Positions 10,095 to 18,196 of a DNA stretch of 64,000 nucleotides are shown piece after piece. Where the stretch lies: positions 992,001 to 1,056,000 of the forward strand of contig CAWCIV010000001.1 of the NCBI GenBank assembly GCA_963795805.1, given 5' to 3'. A program made the position numbers and the translations under genes. The notes under the pieces are model-generated. The model was given only the letters and a program-made list of their open reading frames with translations, was not told where the DNA came from and did no database searches. How positions within the stretch are numbered: position 1 is the stretch's first letter; every line of letters starts with the position of its first letter. This DNA comes from JALYYC01 sp963795805. GTDB taxonomy: Bacteria > Chloroflexota > Dormibacteria > CF-121.

Positions 10095-10558
10095 GAACCC
10101 GGGTCAACGGCGAGTGGCGCGAGGCGGAGGTCTGGCCCGGCACCAGCCTGCTGTCCATGCTCCGCGACGATCTCCACCTCTATGGTTCGAAGAACGCCTG
10201 CGAGCAGGGCGAATGCGGCTCCTGCTCGGTCTGGCTCGATGACGCCCTGGTCTGCGCCTGTCTGGTGCTGGCGGCCCAGGCGCAGGGCCGCGAGGTGCGG
10301 ACGGTCGAGAGCCTCGGCAAGGGGGCGGCCATGCACGCGGTGCAGGAGGCCTTCGATGAAGCCGGCGCGGTCCAGTGCGGCTTCTGCACGCCCGGCTTCG
10401 TCGTCGCCGTCGCCGAGTTGCTCGCGAAGGACCCGACGCCGAGTGAGGTCACGGTCCGGGAGGCGCTCTCCGGCAACCTCTGCCGCTGTACCGGCTACGA
10501 AAAGATCCTCGCGGCGGTTTCCCTCGCGGCTGGGCGGCTGAAGAGGGTCGCGCCATGA
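10085..10558 (+). CDS. Xanthine dehydrogenase family 2Fe-2S subunit
   Basis: Small electron-transfer subunit of 157 residues. The N-terminal plant-ferredoxin-like cluster is bound by ACEQGECGSCSVWL plus the later VCAC cysteine. The C-terminal cluster is bound by CGFC (in VQCGFCTPG) and CRC (in NLCRCTGYEKI). All eight cluster cysteines are present. The ATG at 10085 lies within the end of the FAD subunit gene, and the stop overlaps the ATG of the deaminase by 4 nt, so all are co-translated. Confidence 0.95.
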   Translation: MVVRTRVNGEWREAEVWPGTSLLSMLRDDLHLYGSKNACEQGECGSCSVWLDDALVCACLVLAAQAQGREVRTVESLGKGAAMHAVQEAFDEAGAVQCGFCTPGFVVAVAELLAKDPTPSEVTVREALSGNLCRCTGYEKILAAVSLAAGRLKRVAP

Positions 10559-11883
10559 TTCTGATCGAGTCGTGCACCCGGATCGCCACCATGGACGACG
10601 CGGGCAGCGAGCTCAGCGATGCCTCAATCCTGATCGACAATGGCATGATCACCTGGGTCGGGACTGGGGCGCCACCAGTGTCCGGGAAGGTTCAGCGGGT
10701 CGACGGGCGCGGACTGGTCGCGCTCCCGGGCTTGATCAACACGCACCATCACCTCTACCAGGTGCTGACCCGCGCCCGGGCGCAGGAGCAGGGCCTGTTC
10801 GGCTGGTTGAAAGAGCTCTATCCCGTTTGGGCGCAGGTCGACCGCGAGTGGGAACGGAGCGCGGCGCTGATTGGATTGAGCGAGCTCGCCCTGTCCGGGT
10901 GCACAACGTCTGTCGATCATCACTATGTCTTTCCCCGCGGCGTCGACGGACTGCTGGAGGCCGAGATCGAGGCCGCCAAAACAATCGGAATTCGCTTCCA
11001 CCCGTGCCGGGGCTCGATGGACCTTGGCGAATCGAAGGGTGGGCTGCCGCCTGATTCGATCGTGCAGGACATCGACACGATCCTGAGCGACACGGAGGCG
11101 ACGATCCGTCGCCATCACGACCCGGCGCCCGGGTCGATGCTGCAGATCGCGATCGGTCCCTGCTCTCCCTTCTCGGTCAGCGACCGGCTGATGCGCGAGT
11201 CGGTCACGCTGGCGCGCAAGCATCAGGTGCGGCTGCATACCCACATCGCCGAGACGATCGACGAACACGATTTCTGCAAGGAGAAGTTCGGCCGGCGCCC
11301 GATCGAGCTCCTCGAGGATCTCGGCTTCCTCGGGGAGGATGTCTGGCTCGCCCACTGCGTCCACGCCGATGAGGGGGACACCGCCCTGCTGGCGAAGACT
11401 CGCACCGGCGTCGCCTGGTGCCCGACCTCGAATGCGCGGCTCGGATCCGGGATTGCGCCGGCGCGCCGATTCCTGGACAGCAAGGTTCCCGTCGGTCTTT
11501 CCGTGGACGGCTCCGCATCGAACGACGGCAATCAGATGCTCGCCGAAGCCCGCCAGGGCATGCTGGTGACCCGCGCCGTCAACGGACCAGCCTCGATGAC
11601 GGCGCGCGAGGTGCTGCGAGTCGCCACTCGAGGCGGGGCCGCCTGCCTCGGTCGCGAGGACATCGGGTCGCTCGAGGTTGGCAAGCGCGCCGATATCGCG
11701 CTCTACGCGGTCGATGGCCCGGGCTTTACCGGCGCCGAGGCCGACCCGATTGCCGCCCTGGTGTTCTGCGCGCCGGCCAGCGTGCGCCACCTGCTCGTCG
11801 AGGGACGGCAGGTGGTTGCCAACGGACGCCTGACCGGGGTCGATGTCGCTCACCTCAAGCGGCCAGTCACGGTGGGCCTATGA
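10555..11883 (+). CDS. 8-oxoguanine deaminase-like amidohydrolase
   Basis: This 442-residue amidohydrolase belongs to the guanine/8-oxoguanine deaminase and TrzN/AtzB branch. It probably converts 8-oxoguanine directly to urate, feeding the uricase gene downstream. Visible motifs are NTHHHLYQVLTRA (HxH metal site, about 62-66), HTHIAET, WLAHCVH and SVDGSASNDGNQM, the last characteristic of 8-oxoguanine deaminases (often annotated hydroxydechloroatrazine ethylaminohydrolase). It sits between the small and large subunits of xanthine dehydrogenase with ATGA overlaps on both sides. Guanine or another aminopurine as the real substrate cannot be excluded. Confidence 0.85.
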   Translation: MILIESCTRIATMDDAGSELSDASILIDNGMITWVGTGAPPVSGKVQRVDGRGLVALPGLINTHHHLYQVLTRARAQEQGLFGWLKELYPVWAQVDREWERSAALIGLSELALSGCTTSVDHHYVFPRGVDGLLEAEIEAAKTIGIRFHPCRGSMDLGESKGGLPPDSIVQDIDTILSDTEATIRRHHDPAPGSMLQIAIGPCSPFSVSDRLMRESVTLARKHQVRLHTHIAETIDEHDFCKEKFGRRPIELLEDLGFLGEDVWLAHCVHADEGDTALLAKTRTGVAWCPTSNARLGSGIAPARRFLDSKVPVGLSVDGSASNDGNQMLAEARQGMLVTRAVNGPASMTAREVLRVATRGGAACLGREDIGSLEVGKRADIALYAVDGPGFTGAEADPIAALVFCAPASVRHLLVEGRQVVANGRLTGVDVAHLKRPVTVGL

Positions 11884-14105
11884 GCGTCGACCTCAAGACT
11901 CGCGGCGGCGTCGGCGAATCGATTCGTCGCGTCGACGGGGTCCCGAAGGTCCTCGGTGAGTTCGAGTACGCGAGTGACCTGCACCGGGACGGGATGCTCT
12001 GGGGCGAGACGCTGCGGAGCCCGCTTCCGCACGCCCGGATCCGCTCCATCGATATCGAGGCCGCCCGATCCAGTCCCGGCGTTCGAGCCGTGATCCTCGG
12101 CACCGATGTCCCGGGTAAGAAGACGTTCGGACTCGATGCCCAGGACCAGCCGGTGCTCGCCTTCGAGAAGGTGCGATACATGGGCGAGGCGGTCGCCGTC
12201 GTCGCGGCCGAGCAGCACGAGCAAGCGCGCGAGGCGGTGAAGAAGATCATCGTCGACTACGAGGAACTGCCGGTCCTGAGCGACCCGGAGCGCGCGCTGG
12301 AGGCCGATGCCCCGAAGCTCCATGGCCGCGGCACCAACATCATCCGGACACTGCGCATCGTCCACGGCGACCCGGACGCGCAGGCCGATGTCTGGGTCGA
12401 GGGCTACTACGAGACCGGCATGCAGGACCAGGCGCCGCTCGGCCCTGAGGCCGGCCTCGCCGTGCCAGCTGCCGACGGCGGGGTCGATCTCTACGTCGCG
12501 ACCCAGTGGCTACACGTCGACCAGGAGCAGATCGCGCCCTGTCTCGACCTCCCGATCGATAAGGTCCGCCTCCACCTCAGCGGCGTCGGCGGCGCCTTCG
12601 GCGCTCGTGAGGACCTCAGCATGCACATCCACGCCTGCCTGCTGGCGCTCAAGACGCAGCGGCCGGTAAAGATCGTTTACGGAAGACAGGAGTCATTCCA
12701 CGGCCACGTGCACCGGCATCCGTTCCGGATCTGGATGCGCCACGGCGCGACGCGCGATGGGCGGCTGGTCAACATCCAGGCGTACTTGCTGGCCGATGGC
12801 GGCGCTTACACCTCGACCTCGGGGCCGGTGATCGGCAACGCAACCACCTTTGCGGCGGGGCCCTACGAGGTGCCGAATGCCCGCCTCGAAGGAACCGCGG
12901 TGTTCACCAACAACCTCCCATGTGGCGCGATGCGCGGCTTCGGCGCGGTGCAGGCCTGCGTCGCCTTCGAGGGCCAGATGGACAAGCTGGCGAAGGCGCT
13001 CGACATGGACCCGATCGAGCTGCGACTCAAGAACGCGATGGAGACCGGCAGCATCATGCCGACCGGCCAGCCGATCCGCGGCAGCGCGCCGGTCGCGGAG
13101 CTGATCCGCCGCTGTGCCGCGACGCCCATGCCGGCCGTCGAACCGCCACTCGACCGCGACCCGATCCGGCTCCCTGGCGGTGCCGGAAACGTCGGGCACG
13201 GCGAGGGCGTCAAGCAAGGCGTCGGCTTTGCCGTTGGGTACAAGAATCTCGGCTACAGCGAGGGCTTCGACGACTCGTCCGAGGCTCGCGTCCGCGTCCT
13301 GCGCGAGGACGGCCGGGTGGTGGCGCACGTCAAGACCGCCGGCGTCGAGGTGGGCCAGGGACTCGCGACGATCGTGACCCAGATCGCCCGCACCGAGCTC
13401 GGCGTTGATCACGTGATCCTCGATCCCGCCGACACGGCGATCGGCTCCGCCGGGTCAAGCTCCGCGTCGCGCCAGACGATGATGACCGGCGGCGCGGTGC
13501 AGATGGCCTGCCAGGCGGTCCGCGCCCAGCTCGATCAGCTCGGCGGCCCTGGGGGGCTCGATCGCCCGCTCGAAGCGACACGGGTCTACCATCATCGCGA
13601 GACGAAAAAGCTCGACGAGAACGGCCAGGGTGATCCCCACGTGACCTTTGCCTTCGCGGCGGCTCGCGCGGTCGTCGAGGTCGACACCGACCTCGGCCTC
13701 GTCCGGGTGGTGCAGCTGGCCGTTACCCAGGACGTCGGCAAGGCGCTGAACCCCCAGAGCGTGGTCGGCCAAATCGAGGGCGGCAGCGCCCAGGGCCTCG
13801 GCCTTGCCCTGATGGAGGAGATCGAGCTCAAAGACTCCAAGGTGAGAAACGCCTCCTTCACGGATTACCTCATCCCAACGATCCTCGACATGCCGACAGT
13901 CGTTTCGGAACTGGTCGAAGAGCCGGAACCCGGCGTGCCGTTCGGCGCCAAGGGGGTCGGCGAGCTGTCGACGGTTGTCGTCCCGGCGGCGGTGCTGGCG
14001 GCGCTGCGGCAGGCGTCCGGTCGGGATCTGTACCGTGTCCCCGTCAAGCCTGATGATCTGATCGGTCTGCGAACCCCGCCGGGATACCGGAAGCCACCGC
14101 CATGA
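11880..14105 (+). CDS. Xanthine dehydrogenase molybdopterin-binding subunit
   Basis: This large catalytic subunit of 741 residues carries the molybdenum cofactor and hydroxylates hypoxanthine/xanthine. The start is ATG 11880 (MSVDLKTRGGVGESIRRVDG), overlapping the deaminase stop; the reading frame stays open much further upstream but that part is antisense-like and is rejected. Motifs: GVGGAFGAREDLSMH, CGAMRGFGAVQA, AGVEVGQGLAT, and GAKGVGE near the C-terminus, holding the glutamate expected to be the catalytic base. It forms a heterotrimer with the FAD and 2Fe-2S subunits upstream. Cytoplasmic: no Tat signal is present. Confidence 0.93.
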   Translation: MSVDLKTRGGVGESIRRVDGVPKVLGEFEYASDLHRDGMLWGETLRSPLPHARIRSIDIEAARSSPGVRAVILGTDVPGKKTFGLDAQDQPVLAFEKVRYMGEAVAVVAAEQHEQAREAVKKIIVDYEELPVLSDPERALEADAPKLHGRGTNIIRTLRIVHGDPDAQADVWVEGYYETGMQDQAPLGPEAGLAVPAADGGVDLYVATQWLHVDQEQIAPCLDLPIDKVRLHLSGVGGAFGAREDLSMHIHACLLALKTQRPVKIVYGRQESFHGHVHRHPFRIWMRHGATRDGRLVNIQAYLLADGGAYTSTSGPVIGNATTFAAGPYEVPNARLEGTAVFTNNLPCGAMRGFGAVQACVAFEGQMDKLAKALDMDPIELRLKNAMETGSIMPTGQPIRGSAPVAELIRRCAATPMPAVEPPLDRDPIRLPGGAGNVGHGEGVKQGVGFAVGYKNLGYSEGFDDSSEARVRVLREDGRVVAHVKTAGVEVGQGLATIVTQIARTELGVDHVILDPADTAIGSAGSSSASRQTMMTGGAVQMACQAVRAQLDQLGGPGGLDRPLEATRVYHHRETKKLDENGQGDPHVTFAFAAARAVVEVDTDLGLVRVVQLAVTQDVGKALNPQSVVGQIEGGSAQGLGLALMEEIELKDSKVRNASFTDYLIPTILDMPTVVSELVEEPEPGVPFGAKGVGELSTVVVPAAVLAALRQASGRDLYRVPVKPDDLIGLRTPPGYRKPPP

Positions 14106-14425
14106 GCCGCGCCACCATCTCGACCCATGTCCTCGATGTCGCGTCAGGCTTGCCGGCAGCCGACGTCGGCGTCACCCTGCTCTCGGTCGACGGCACCGAG
14201 ATCGGCGAAGGGCGCACCAACGCCGATGGCCGGATCGCTGAATTGGCGCCAGACGGCATCTCCCGGGGCGAATACCAGCTCCTGTTCGAGCTTGAAGACT
14301 ATTTCGCAGAACGGCCACATCTCTTCCAGATGGTGACGCTCGAATTCGTCATCGACGAAGAGCGCCATTACCACATCCCCCTCTTACTCTCTCCCTTCGG
14401 TATCTCGAGTTATCGAGGGAGCTGA
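14102..14425 (+). CDS. uraH: 5-hydroxyisourate hydrolase
   Basis: Transthyretin-like enzyme of 107 residues hydrolysing 5-hydroxyisourate to OHCU, the step after urate oxidation. It shows the N-terminal ISTHVLD motif, the central GRTNADGRI segment and the terminal YRGS tetrapeptide that defines the family and lines its active site. The ATG at 14102 overlaps the dehydrogenase stop (ATGA). The next gene starts at the base after its stop, so the three urate-degrading enzymes are one translational unit. Confidence 0.96.
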   Translation: MSRATISTHVLDVASGLPAADVGVTLLSVDGTEIGEGRTNADGRIAELAPDGISRGEYQLLFELEDYFAERPHLFQMVTLEFVIDEERHYHIPLLLSPFGISSYRGS

Positions 14426-14845
14426 GTGATCCCGCTCGAGGAAGCCCTGGAGGGATCGACGCCGCTGGCGCAGAAGGTCAAAGCCATGGGCCCCGCCTCG
14501 ACACGCTTGGAACTGGTCGCCCAGATGCGCGAGGCGATCCCGATGCTCACCGAGGAGGAAAAGGTCGCCACGCTGAACGCGCATCCGCGCATCGGCGACG
14601 ATCCGGCCAAGCTGTCCAAGCTCTCGCTTGCGGAACAGGGGAGCGACATGCTGCCGGAACTGACCCGCCTGAACGCCGAGTACGAGCGCCGCTTCGGCTT
14701 CCGCTTCGTGTTCTTCGTCAACAAGCGACCCAAAGCCGAGATCGTGCAGGTGCTGAAGCAACGCCTCACCGCCAGCCGCCAGGAGGAGATGTCGGCCGGA
14801 CTGCGGGCGATCGTCGACATCGCGGAAGACCGGCTCCGAAAGTGA
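14426..14845 (+). CDS. uraD: OHCU decarboxylase
   Basis: 2-oxo-4-hydroxy-4-carboxy-5-ureidoimidazoline decarboxylase, 139 residues, giving S-allantoin. The catalytic histidine lies in NAHPRIGDD near residue 52, and RFGFRFVFFV matches the family strand. The GTG start at 14426 directly abuts the hydrolase stop. It is somewhat shorter than the usual 160-170 residues, mostly at the N-terminus. Its stop overlaps the GTG start of uricase (GTGA). Confidence 0.93.
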   Translation: MIPLEEALEGSTPLAQKVKAMGPASTRLELVAQMREAIPMLTEEEKVATLNAHPRIGDDPAKLSKLSLAEQGSDMLPELTRLNAEYERRFGFRFVFFVNKRPKAEIVQVLKQRLTASRQEEMSAGLRAIVDIAEDRLRK

Positions 14846-15669
14846 AGACCGAGATCCGCTACGGGAAGCACGAGGTCTCCTTCTATCGGACTCACCCGAC
14901 TCGTGGGCTCTTTGCCGGGCGTGCCAGCATCGATGTCTTCGGCGACAACTTCCTTCCGGCCTACACGGAAGGCGACAACCGAAACGTGGTCGCGACCGAC
15001 ACCATGAAGAACTTCGTCTACGCGATGGCACTGCAATTCCAGGGCGACCGCTACGAGACGTTCGCCGACTTTCTGGCGCGAGAGTTCGTGCAGCACTACG
15101 AGCAGATGCAATTACTGCGGGTCTCGATCCGCGAACTGCCTTTCACCAAGTACAGTGACAAGCTGCTCAGCGGCCCACTGGAGGACGACTACGAGTCCGT
15201 CGAACTGGAGCGCGATCGCAATGGGCTGCGCTCGCTACGCTGCGGCCGCCGCCATCTGCGGCTGATCAAGCTGACCGGCAGCGCCTTCAAGAGCTTCGCC
15301 CGGGACGAGTTCACCACGCTGCCGGAGGTCACCGACCGGCCGCTGTACATCTACCTGGACGTGTACTGGCGCTATCCGGATCCGGCCCGGGCGATCGAAG
15401 AAGCGTACCTCGTCGAATCCATGAAGATCCGCGAGCTTGTGGTCAGTACCTTCGATGATTTCGTCAGCATGTCGATCCAGCACCTCGTGCACGAAATGGG
15501 CACGCGGATTCTGGACCGGTTCGGCCAGCTGTCTGAGGTGGCCTTCCAGGCGCAGAACCGGCTCTGGGATACCTCGCGCGTCGGCGATGACAACACCAAG
15601 GCACGCGTCTTCAGCGACCCGAAGCCGGCGCACGGCGTGATCGGCCTTACGATGAGGCGCGATGGTTAG
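14842..15669 (+). CDS. Urate oxidase (cofactor-independent uricase)
   Basis: This 275-residue uricase oxidises urate to 5-hydroxyisourate and H2O2. Family features: IRYGKHEVSFYR with the catalytic lysine near residue 8, VVATDTMKNFVYA with the active-site threonine, and SAFKSFARDEFTTLPE with the substrate arginine region. It starts at GTG 14842, overlapping the decarboxylase stop by 4 nt. Its end overlaps the DUF3830 gene by 8 nt. No peroxisome-like tail and no signal peptide are present. Confidence 0.95.
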   Translation: MKTEIRYGKHEVSFYRTHPTRGLFAGRASIDVFGDNFLPAYTEGDNRNVVATDTMKNFVYAMALQFQGDRYETFADFLAREFVQHYEQMQLLRVSIRELPFTKYSDKLLSGPLEDDYESVELERDRNGLRSLRCGRRHLRLIKLTGSAFKSFARDEFTTLPEVTDRPLYIYLDVYWRYPDPARAIEEAYLVESMKIRELVVSTFDDFVSMSIQHLVHEMGTRILDRFGQLSEVAFQAQNRLWDTSRVGDDNTKARVFSDPKPAHGVIGLTMRRDG

Positions 15670-16069
15670 GATCACGGTCGGCTCGCTGCAATTTCGCGCG
15701 CGCTTCGAGGACAAGGCCGCGCCGAAGACGGTGGCCGCCTTCCGCAAGTTACTGCCGTTGAAGGGAAAGCTGGTGCAGGCGCGCTGGAGCGGCCAGGCAG
15801 CGTGGGTTCCGCTCGGCGACCTGCAGACCGGGCTAGGCCCCGAGAACGCGACGACCTACCCCGGCGCCGGCGAGCTGCTCGTCTACCCGGGCGGTCTTAG
15901 CGAGACCGAGATTCTGTTTCCCTACGGCCAGACCGCGTTCGGCAGCAAGGCCGGGCCGCTGGCAGGCAACCACTTCGCCACCATCGAGCAAGGCGGGGAG
16001 CAGCTGAACGAGCTCGGCCGGCGCGTCCTCTGGGAAGGCGCTCAGGACATCATCTTCGAAGAGGGCTAG
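15662..16069 (+). CDS. DUF3830 family cyclophilin-like protein
   Basis: The 135 residues match the DUF3830 family, a cyclophilin-like beta-barrel of unknown function often found in nucleobase and hydantoin catabolic loci. Characteristic stretches are APKTVAAFRKLLPL, ARWSGQAAWVPLGDL, YPGGLSETEILFPYG and GRRVLWEGAQDIIF. It is the last gene of the purine operon, overlapping uricase by 8 nt, so it probably acts on or binds a pathway intermediate. It lacks a signal peptide. The function beyond family membership is not known to me. Confidence 0.85.
   Translation: MVRITVGSLQFRARFEDKAAPKTVAAFRKLLPLKGKLVQARWSGQAAWVPLGDLQTGLGPENATTYPGAGELLVYPGGLSETEILFPYGQTAFGSKAGPLAGNHFATIEQGGEQLNELGRRVLWEGAQDIIFEEG
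16007..16034 (+). repeat. 28-bp direct repeat, copy 1 (inside DUF3830 gene)
   Basis: The 28 bases beginning AACGAGCTCGGCCGG recur exactly at 16538-16565. This copy encodes NELGRRVLW near the C-terminus of the DUF3830 protein; the second copy lies in the spacer behind the next gene. Confidence 0.85.
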
Positions 16070-16076
16070 GCTAACC

Positions 16077-16487
16077 GTGGCGATGGTGGATTCGAAGCAT
16101 GTTTACGAGGATGAGTGGGGCGAGATCATTGATCGGCCATCGAGTGACCTGATCGAGTTGCGCTGGTTCGATTCAACCGTGGCGATGTCCAAGGACCAAT
16201 TTCAGCAGTGGCTGAGCACCTTTGCTGAGTACGTCGGGAGATCCCGTCGCCATCGTGCGCTGATTGATGGCACGAATTTCCAGATGAGCCCGGCCTTCAT
16301 GGATGGCGCCTGGAGGGACGCCAATATCATTCCCCGCTACAACGCGGCGGGCGTTACGCGATTTGCTTTTCTGATGCCGCCAGGTATGCCGATGATCGGG
16401 AAGGCACCTGCGCCTGAAGGGCCGGCCCGATTCCCGACCGGCTATTTCGGCAAACGCCACGACGCACTCGCCTGGCTAGTGGGATAA
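16077..16487 (+). CDS. Hypothetical protein, STAS/SpoIIAA-like
   Basis: 136 residues, GTG start at 16077, 7 bp after the DUF3830 stop and possibly the tail of the purine operon. The layout (an acidic N-terminus with VYEDEWGEIID, a central strand-helix unit with HRALIDGTNFQMSP, then FAFLMPPGMPMIG) resembles SpoIIAA/STAS-like proteins that bind small hydrophobic ligands. No catalytic motif, signal peptide or membrane segment is visible. The assignment to that fold is tentative. Confidence 0.6.
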   Translation: MAMVDSKHVYEDEWGEIIDRPSSDLIELRWFDSTVAMSKDQFQQWLSTFAEYVGRSRRHRALIDGTNFQMSPAFMDGAWRDANIIPRYNAAGVTRFAFLMPPGMPMIGKAPAPEGPARFPTGYFGKRHDALAWLVG

Positions 16488-16537
16488 CGGCGGGGCTGAC
16501 CGGATGAGCCGGGCACCCGGTCCTTCACGATTTCAGC

Positions 16538-16565
16538 AACGAGCTCGGCCGGCGCGTCCTCTGGG
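16538..16565 (+). repeat. 28-bp direct repeat, copy 2 (intergenic)
   Basis: Exact copy of 16007-16034. Flanking bases do not match the DUF3830 gene, so this is a short fragment left by rearrangement and not a full gene copy. The surrounding 16488-16610 spacer holds no other recognisable feature. Confidence 0.85.
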
Positions 16566-16610
16566 TCTGAGCGAGACTGGGCACATTGCCGTTGAGCTGG
16601 ACCACTCAGA

Positions 16611-17240
16611 TTGACGCATCTGGCTGACTGGCTCGCCTGGCCATTCTGCAAGGGCCTAGCGTCAGTTTCGCGGCGGCTCTCCGTCGTACTTCTCGTGTTC
16701 GAGAAGGAAGCCGACGACCGAGACCGGACGAGTGCCGGAGACCTGGATGCCGTGACGACTTTCCTGGTCCAACTCTCGAACCGTTTCGTTCCCGCATCGT
16801 CTGACGGCGTTCTGCGGGCTGTGAAACCCGCAAGCTTCTTCCTGGCTCGTCGCTCGTCCGATGAGCTGGGCCTGGCGATGCTCTGGGGTGGCTTGAGCAT
16901 CGGTGCCATGATCCTTATGGGCGTCCTTACTGTTGCGGGTGGCGGCGCCCAGGCGGCCGCCGGTCGGCTCGGTCTCCAGGTCGGCTTCGGAGTCTGCTGG
17001 TCTGCCTGGGCAGGCGTCTCCTTGCACGGCGCTCGCTACCTCATCGCCGAGTACTCCGGGCGAGCCATCGAGCGACGTTACAGGAAACGCGCTGGGAGAT
17101 CGTCGATGCAAGACGCCGCAACAGGCCAGGCCGTGGCTGCGGCTGTGCCGCGCATTCGTATCGCCCTCACCAGGAGTACCAGGTGGGACCTGGTTGTTCA
17201 GGCCGTCGCCGGAAGCATCCTCGCGATCCTCGTGCGGTAG
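16611..17240 (+). CDS. Hypothetical membrane protein
   Basis: Open frame of 209 codons with a TTG start and no clear ribosome site. Two adjacent hydrophobic segments (about residues 88-112 and 118-140, including GLSIGAMILMGVLTV) are followed by a basic segment, so a two-pass membrane protein is plausible. I recognise no family. The last 20 codons run toward the minus-strand deaminase fragment, which argues for caution; the whole interval 16.5-17.3 kb looks like rearranged DNA. Confidence 0.4.
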   Translation: MTHLADWLAWPFCKGLASVSRRLSVVLLVFEKEADDRDRTSAGDLDAVTTFLVQLSNRFVPASSDGVLRAVKPASFFLARRSSDELGLAMLWGGLSIGAMILMGVLTVAGGGAQAAAGRLGLQVGFGVCWSAWAGVSLHGARYLIAEYSGRAIERRYRKRAGRSSMQDAATGQAVAAAVPRIRIALTRSTRWDLVVQAVAGSILAILVR

Positions 17241-17254
17241 AAGGAGAGTGCCCA

Positions 17255-17577
17255 GGCGAAAACCGCGCGATCTCGAGGAGGTAGCGGCGTTTTTTCGCCT
17301 TCCGGAAGAAATGATGCACGGACGGAATTTCGTGCCAGCACCGTGACCTGATCCCGAGTCAACCCGAGCGCCTCGCTAACCTGCCCATAGTTCTCATCGA
17401 TGTAGCCGCCGAAATGTGCCGCGTCATCGGAGTTGATCGTGACCAGCAAGCCGCGCTCGAGCATGCGTCCCAGGTTGTGGTGACGCAGCGTGGGAAAGAC
17501 TCGAAACGTCACGTTGGAGAGTGGGCACACCATCAACGGGACCTGGTCGGCGACCAACCGATCGACCAGCCGGTCAC
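17255..17577 (-). pseudogene. 3' fragment of an adenine deaminase gene
   Basis: The translated stretch LVDRLVADQVPLMVCPLSN, then LERGLLVTINSDDAAHFGG and LARNSVRASFLPEGEK, is the C-terminal third of the adenine deaminase encoded intact at 23064-24059. By hand the DNA from 17342 to 17577 differs from 23169-23404 at about 24 of 236 positions (roughly 90% identity). Similarity stops abruptly at 17577, so the 5' two thirds, including the metal-binding HxH, are missing. Within the fragment a run of six A at about 17292 shifts the frame; removing one gives EKRRYLLEIA, matching EKARYLREVS of the intact protein. It cannot encode an active enzyme. Confidence 0.85.
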
Positions 17578-17686
17578 TGTTGGGGCCTGCGCTGGGCAGC
17601 CCGAAAGCCGTGGTGGGCTCGTTTATCGCGATGCAGGCGCATCCGGGAGGCGGCCTGTCGGCCGCCCCCCAGGAACCCAACCGTCG

Positions 17687-18181
17687 TCAGCCTTCCACGT
17701 TTCCGGTTTCGGTGCCGATGAGCTGGTTCGAGCTGGCGTCGACGACGATCAAGAACGAACCGTGGCCGCGGATGCCTGCATAAGCGCCGGTCCCTGAAAG
17801 GATCTTGAACCTGCCCTCGCCGATTGAGTGCGGGCTCGTGTTCGGGAAGGTGACCCCTTCGAAGTGGGTGAAGATCGTCCCCTTTTGCCCGACGAACTGC
17901 TGGTCGCCGGACAGACGCGACCGGTCGGTGCCGTGGACTGGAACGATCGCGATGTGATCGGCGGTTGAGGTGCCCGAATCCTCAAACCGCACGGACATCA
18001 CGAATGTGCCTGCGGTCGTCGTGAACGTTGGCGGTACAAAATGCAGGCTGAAGCCAATAAACAGGCGCTTCTCGTCGCTGTCTCCTGCGGCAAACGCCAC
18101 CCCAGGGACTCCCACGATGCCGACGGCGGCCGCGGCTCCAGCGACCTTGAGGATCTGGCGACGACTGATTCCATCTTTCAC
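17687..18181 (-). CDS. Tat-exported beta-barrel-like hypothetical protein
   Basis: 164 residues with a twin-arginine signal: SRRQILKVAGAAAAVGIVG near residues 6-24, and an AFA/A cleavage site near residue 31. The mature part is strand-rich with GEGRFKILSGTGAYAGIRG, a pattern seen in secreted allene-oxide-cyclase-like barrels. No catalytic residues can be named. The GTG start at 18181 has AAGGAGG upstream and lies 15 bp after the stop of the SnoaL-like gene, so both form an operon under the element at 18688-18704. Confidence 0.7.
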   Translation of the reverse strand: MKDGISRRQILKVAGAAAAVGIVGVPGVAFAAGDSDEKRLFIGFSLHFVPPTFTTTAGTFVMSVRFEDSGTSTADHIAIVPVHGTDRSRLSGDQQFVGQKGTIFTHFEGVTFPNTSPHSIGEGRFKILSGTGAYAGIRGHGSFLIVVDASSNQLIGTETGNVEG

Positions 18182-18196
18182 GAGTAAATCCTCCTT

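Noticed and set aside
10624..11853. A 409-codon minus-strand frame opposite the deaminase
   Set aside because: Long antisense frames are expected in this base composition; no motif, and the plus-strand gene is unambiguous.
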